From DASXRU01 sp039933315 (GTDB taxonomy: Bacteria > Acidobacteriota > Blastocatellia > Pyrinomonadales > Pyrinomonadaceae): DNA of 14,498 nt. A program made the position numbers and the translations under genes. Numbering within the stretch: the stretch's first letter is position 1; every line of letters begins with the position of its first letter. The notes under the pieces were generated by a model that was not told the origin of the DNA, searched no databases, and saw only the letters and a list, made by a program, of their open reading frames with translations. The stretch covers positions 1 to 14,498 of the forward strand of contig JBDTOI010000101.1 of the NCBI GenBank assembly GCA_039933315.1, read 5' to 3'. Shown here in pieces: positions 12,807 to 14,498 of the stretch.

Positions 12807-14399
12807 ATGAGCGCACAAACCCGTCCAACCCCGATAGAAAATCCTGTCGCGGAGATCGTGTCTTACGATCCCGCCACCGGCGAAGAAGTCGGCCGTGCCC
12901 CCTTAACCTCAGCCGAAGGCGTGAAAAGCGCTGTCGATCGGGCCCGTGAAGCGCAGCGAGTTTGGGCCAAAGTCTCGTTTCCGGATCGCCAAAAAATTGT
13001 GATGCGCGCCCGACAGCTCGTGCTCGAGGAGATTGAAGAGATTGCCTCGCTGATTTCCAGGGAAACGGGCAAGCCGGTCTCCGAAGCAATCGCCATGGAG
13101 ATCGTGCCTACTCTGGACTTGATGCAATACTTCGCGCACAACGCCAGGAAGCTGCTGCGGCCACAAAAGATCGATATCGGACAGTACGGGCTCATGGGCC
13201 GGTCATCGCGAATTGTTTACAAGCCCCTCGGTGTCATTGGCATTATTTCACCATGGAATTTTCCCTGGGCCACTCCAATTGATGAAGTCGTGATGGCTCT
13301 AATGGCGGGCAACGCCGTAGTGCTCAAACCCAGCGAGCTGACGCCGCTAACCGGTTTGAAAATCAAAAACGTATTCGATCGTGCAGGCCTCGCGCCGAAT
13401 CTATTCCAGGTCGTCACCGGTGATGGCTCGACCGGCGCGATTTTGGTAAACGCCGGCGCTGACAAGCTGATGTTCACCGGCAGCGTGGCTACGGGAAAAC
13501 GCGTTGCCGAAGCTGCGGCGAAATCTCTCACGCCCGTTGTCCTCGAACTCGGCGGCAAAGATCCGATGCTGGTGCTCGAGGACGCCGACGTCGCGATGGC
13601 GGCACGGGCCGCCGTCTGGGGGGCGTTTGCCAACGCGGGTCAGGCATGCGCCTCAGTGGAACGCTGCTACGTGCATGAGCGCATTGCGCCGCAGTTTATC
13701 GAGCTCATCACCGCCGAAACACGAAAACTAAAACAGGATCTGGGAGCGAAAGCCGACACCGATGTTGGATCGATGTCCAGCGAGCGCCAGCTAAAGATCG
13801 TCGCCGCGCACGTCGATGACGCAGTGGCCAAAGGCGCGCAAGTGATCACCGGCGGCAGGCGCACGCCAAACATGGCCGAGACGTTTTATGAGCCGACGGT
13901 ACTCACAAACGTGGACCATCAAATGGAAGTCATGCGCGAGGAAACGTTTGGGCCGGTGCTGCCAGTGATGACTTTTAAGACGGAGGCAGAAGCGCTCAGG
14001 CTCGCGAACGACAGTGTCTATGGCCTGACCGCCAGCGTCTGGACCAAAGACATCGCCCGGGGAAAACGAATTGCTGAACAGATCGATGCCGGCACGGTGA
14101 CCGTGAACGAAGTCATGTACACGCATGGCATCGCGCAGGCTCCCTGGGGCGGCACGAAACAGAGTGGTCTGGGCAGGACTCATGGCCGCATGGGCTTGTT
14201 GGAGCTGGTTTCTGCCCAACATATCCATGTGAACCGGATCACTTTTGTTCCCGATCTCTGGTGGTTCAGCTACACCCCCTCAGCCGGGCAACTCTTTCGC
14301 GGACTGGCGAAACGTTTCGCTACCGGAAAAGTGCTGCAGACTTCCCGCCTGATGCCGCAGATGATCCGGCGGTTAGTGGAACGACGCTCAAGGTCGTAA
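12807..14399 (+). CDS. NAD(P)-dependent aldehyde dehydrogenase with C-terminal extension
   Basis: A 530-residue aldehyde dehydrogenase superfamily member that oxidises an aldehyde to its acid. Visible catalytic and cofactor residues are N151 (SPWNFPW), K174 (VLKPSE), FTGSVATG (223-230), general base E247 (LELGGKDP), nucleophile C281 (NAGQACAS) and EETFGPVLP (378-386). The core ends near 475. It is followed by a tail of about 55 residues, with DLWWFSY (483-489) and then a basic amphipathic stretch, that is unusual for soluble ALDHs and could dock the enzyme on membrane. Succinate-semialdehyde or fatty-aldehyde dehydrogenase are both possible; the lipid neighbours favour the latter weakly. The start at 12807 lacks a good ribosome binding site (AGGG is 12 nt away), so it may be less certain, but the N-terminus fits the family. 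Confidence 0.92.
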   Translation: MSAQTRPTPIENPVAEIVSYDPATGEEVGRAPLTSAEGVKSAVDRAREAQRVWAKVSFPDRQKIVMRARQLVLEEIEEIASLISRETGKPVSEAIAMEIVPTLDLMQYFAHNARKLLRPQKIDIGQYGLMGRSSRIVYKPLGVIGIISPWNFPWATPIDEVVMALMAGNAVVLKPSELTPLTGLKIKNVFDRAGLAPNLFQVVTGDGSTGAILVNAGADKLMFTGSVATGKRVAEAAAKSLTPVVLELGGKDPMLVLEDADVAMAARAAVWGAFANAGQACASVERCYVHERIAPQFIELITAETRKLKQDLGAKADTDVGSMSSERQLKIVAAHVDDAVAKGAQVITGGRRTPNMAETFYEPTVLTNVDHQMEVMREETFGPVLPVMTFKTEAEALRLANDSVYGLTASVWTKDIARGKRIAEQIDAGTVTVNEVMYTHGIAQAPWGGTKQSGLGRTHGRMGLLELVSAQHIHVNRITFVPDLWWFSYTPSAGQLFRGLAKRFATGKVLQTSRLMPQMIRRLVERRSRS

Positions 14400-14400
14400 A

Positions 14401-14428
14401 GCAAACTGTTAGTTTGCGGTTTGTTTTG
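14401..14428 (+). terminator. Probable intrinsic terminator after the aldehyde dehydrogenase gene
   Basis: GCAAACT (14401-14407) and AGTTTGC (14411-14417) form a perfect 7-bp stem with a 3-nt loop just after the TAA stop. It is followed by a T-rich, G-interrupted stretch (GGTTTGTTTTG). The stem is AT-richer than usual and the T-tract is broken, so it may be weak. Confidence 0.6.
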
Positions 14429-14498
14429 TGGGTTTTAAGTTGGGGTTTCACGCAAAGCATCTCAGCTCGTCTGCGACGGGCAGATACCTGGGTGGAAA

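Noticed and set aside
1..14498. CRISPR array, tRNA or rRNA genes, known riboswitch
   Set aside because: No regularly spaced direct repeats, no cloverleaf-like segments and no rRNA or riboswitch core was recognised on either strand by eye; a covariance-model scan would be needed to exclude weak cases.

Overview
The window reads like a chromosomal segment of an Acidobacteriota-type bacterium, probably class Blastocatellia. That placement is an inference from gene style (FNR/CRP-like regulators ending in A-C-x-C-Y, stand-alone receiver proteins, paired fatty acid desaturases), moderately high GC, and GC-rich palindromic repeats between genes; no rRNA or other marker gene is present. I see no tRNA, rRNA, CRISPR array, prophage or complete insertion sequence.

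Layout from left to right. (1) Left edge, minus strand: a possible 5' end of a group II intron (1-52) sits just downstream of a repeat-derived intrinsic terminator (56-85), which ends a B12-binding-type radical SAM gene (108-1658). (2) Minus strand: a stand-alone receiver protein (1972-2433), a first acyl desaturase (2766-3605), a 73-residue protein of unknown function (3694-3915) and a GlsB/YeaQ-type small membrane protein (4164-4451). (3) Plus strand: two tandem CRP/FNR-family regulators (4794-5522, 5961-6671), a YitT-type membrane protein (6935-7810), a second stand-alone receiver (8053-8511) and a secreted Gln/Arg-rich repeat protein (8754-10025) closed by a bidirectional terminator. (4) Minus strand: a second desaturase (10146-11057) and an Xaa-Pro aminopeptidase (11282-12577), separated by an inverted pair of the same 29-bp repeat seen at the left edge. 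(5) Plus strand: an aldehyde dehydrogenase (12807-14399) divergent from the peptidase, with a 99-bp element of perfect 31-bp inverted arms in the shared upstream region.

How the genes may work together. Lipid chemistry recurs (two desaturases, a radical SAM enzyme, an aldehyde dehydrogenase with a tail that may touch membrane), next to regulators (two CRP-like proteins, two receivers) and envelope proteins. The best new observation is regulatory: the first CRP-like gene and the radical SAM gene appear to share one promoter layout, TGTG-N8-CACA, then exactly 7 nt, then TATACT. The operator has E. coli CRP spacing, and both regulators keep the Arg-Glu pair that CRP uses to read TGTGA. This suggests a small autoregulated regulon that includes the radical SAM gene. 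Weaker versions of the site lie before the second CRP-like gene, before the 73-residue gene and before the second receiver gene.
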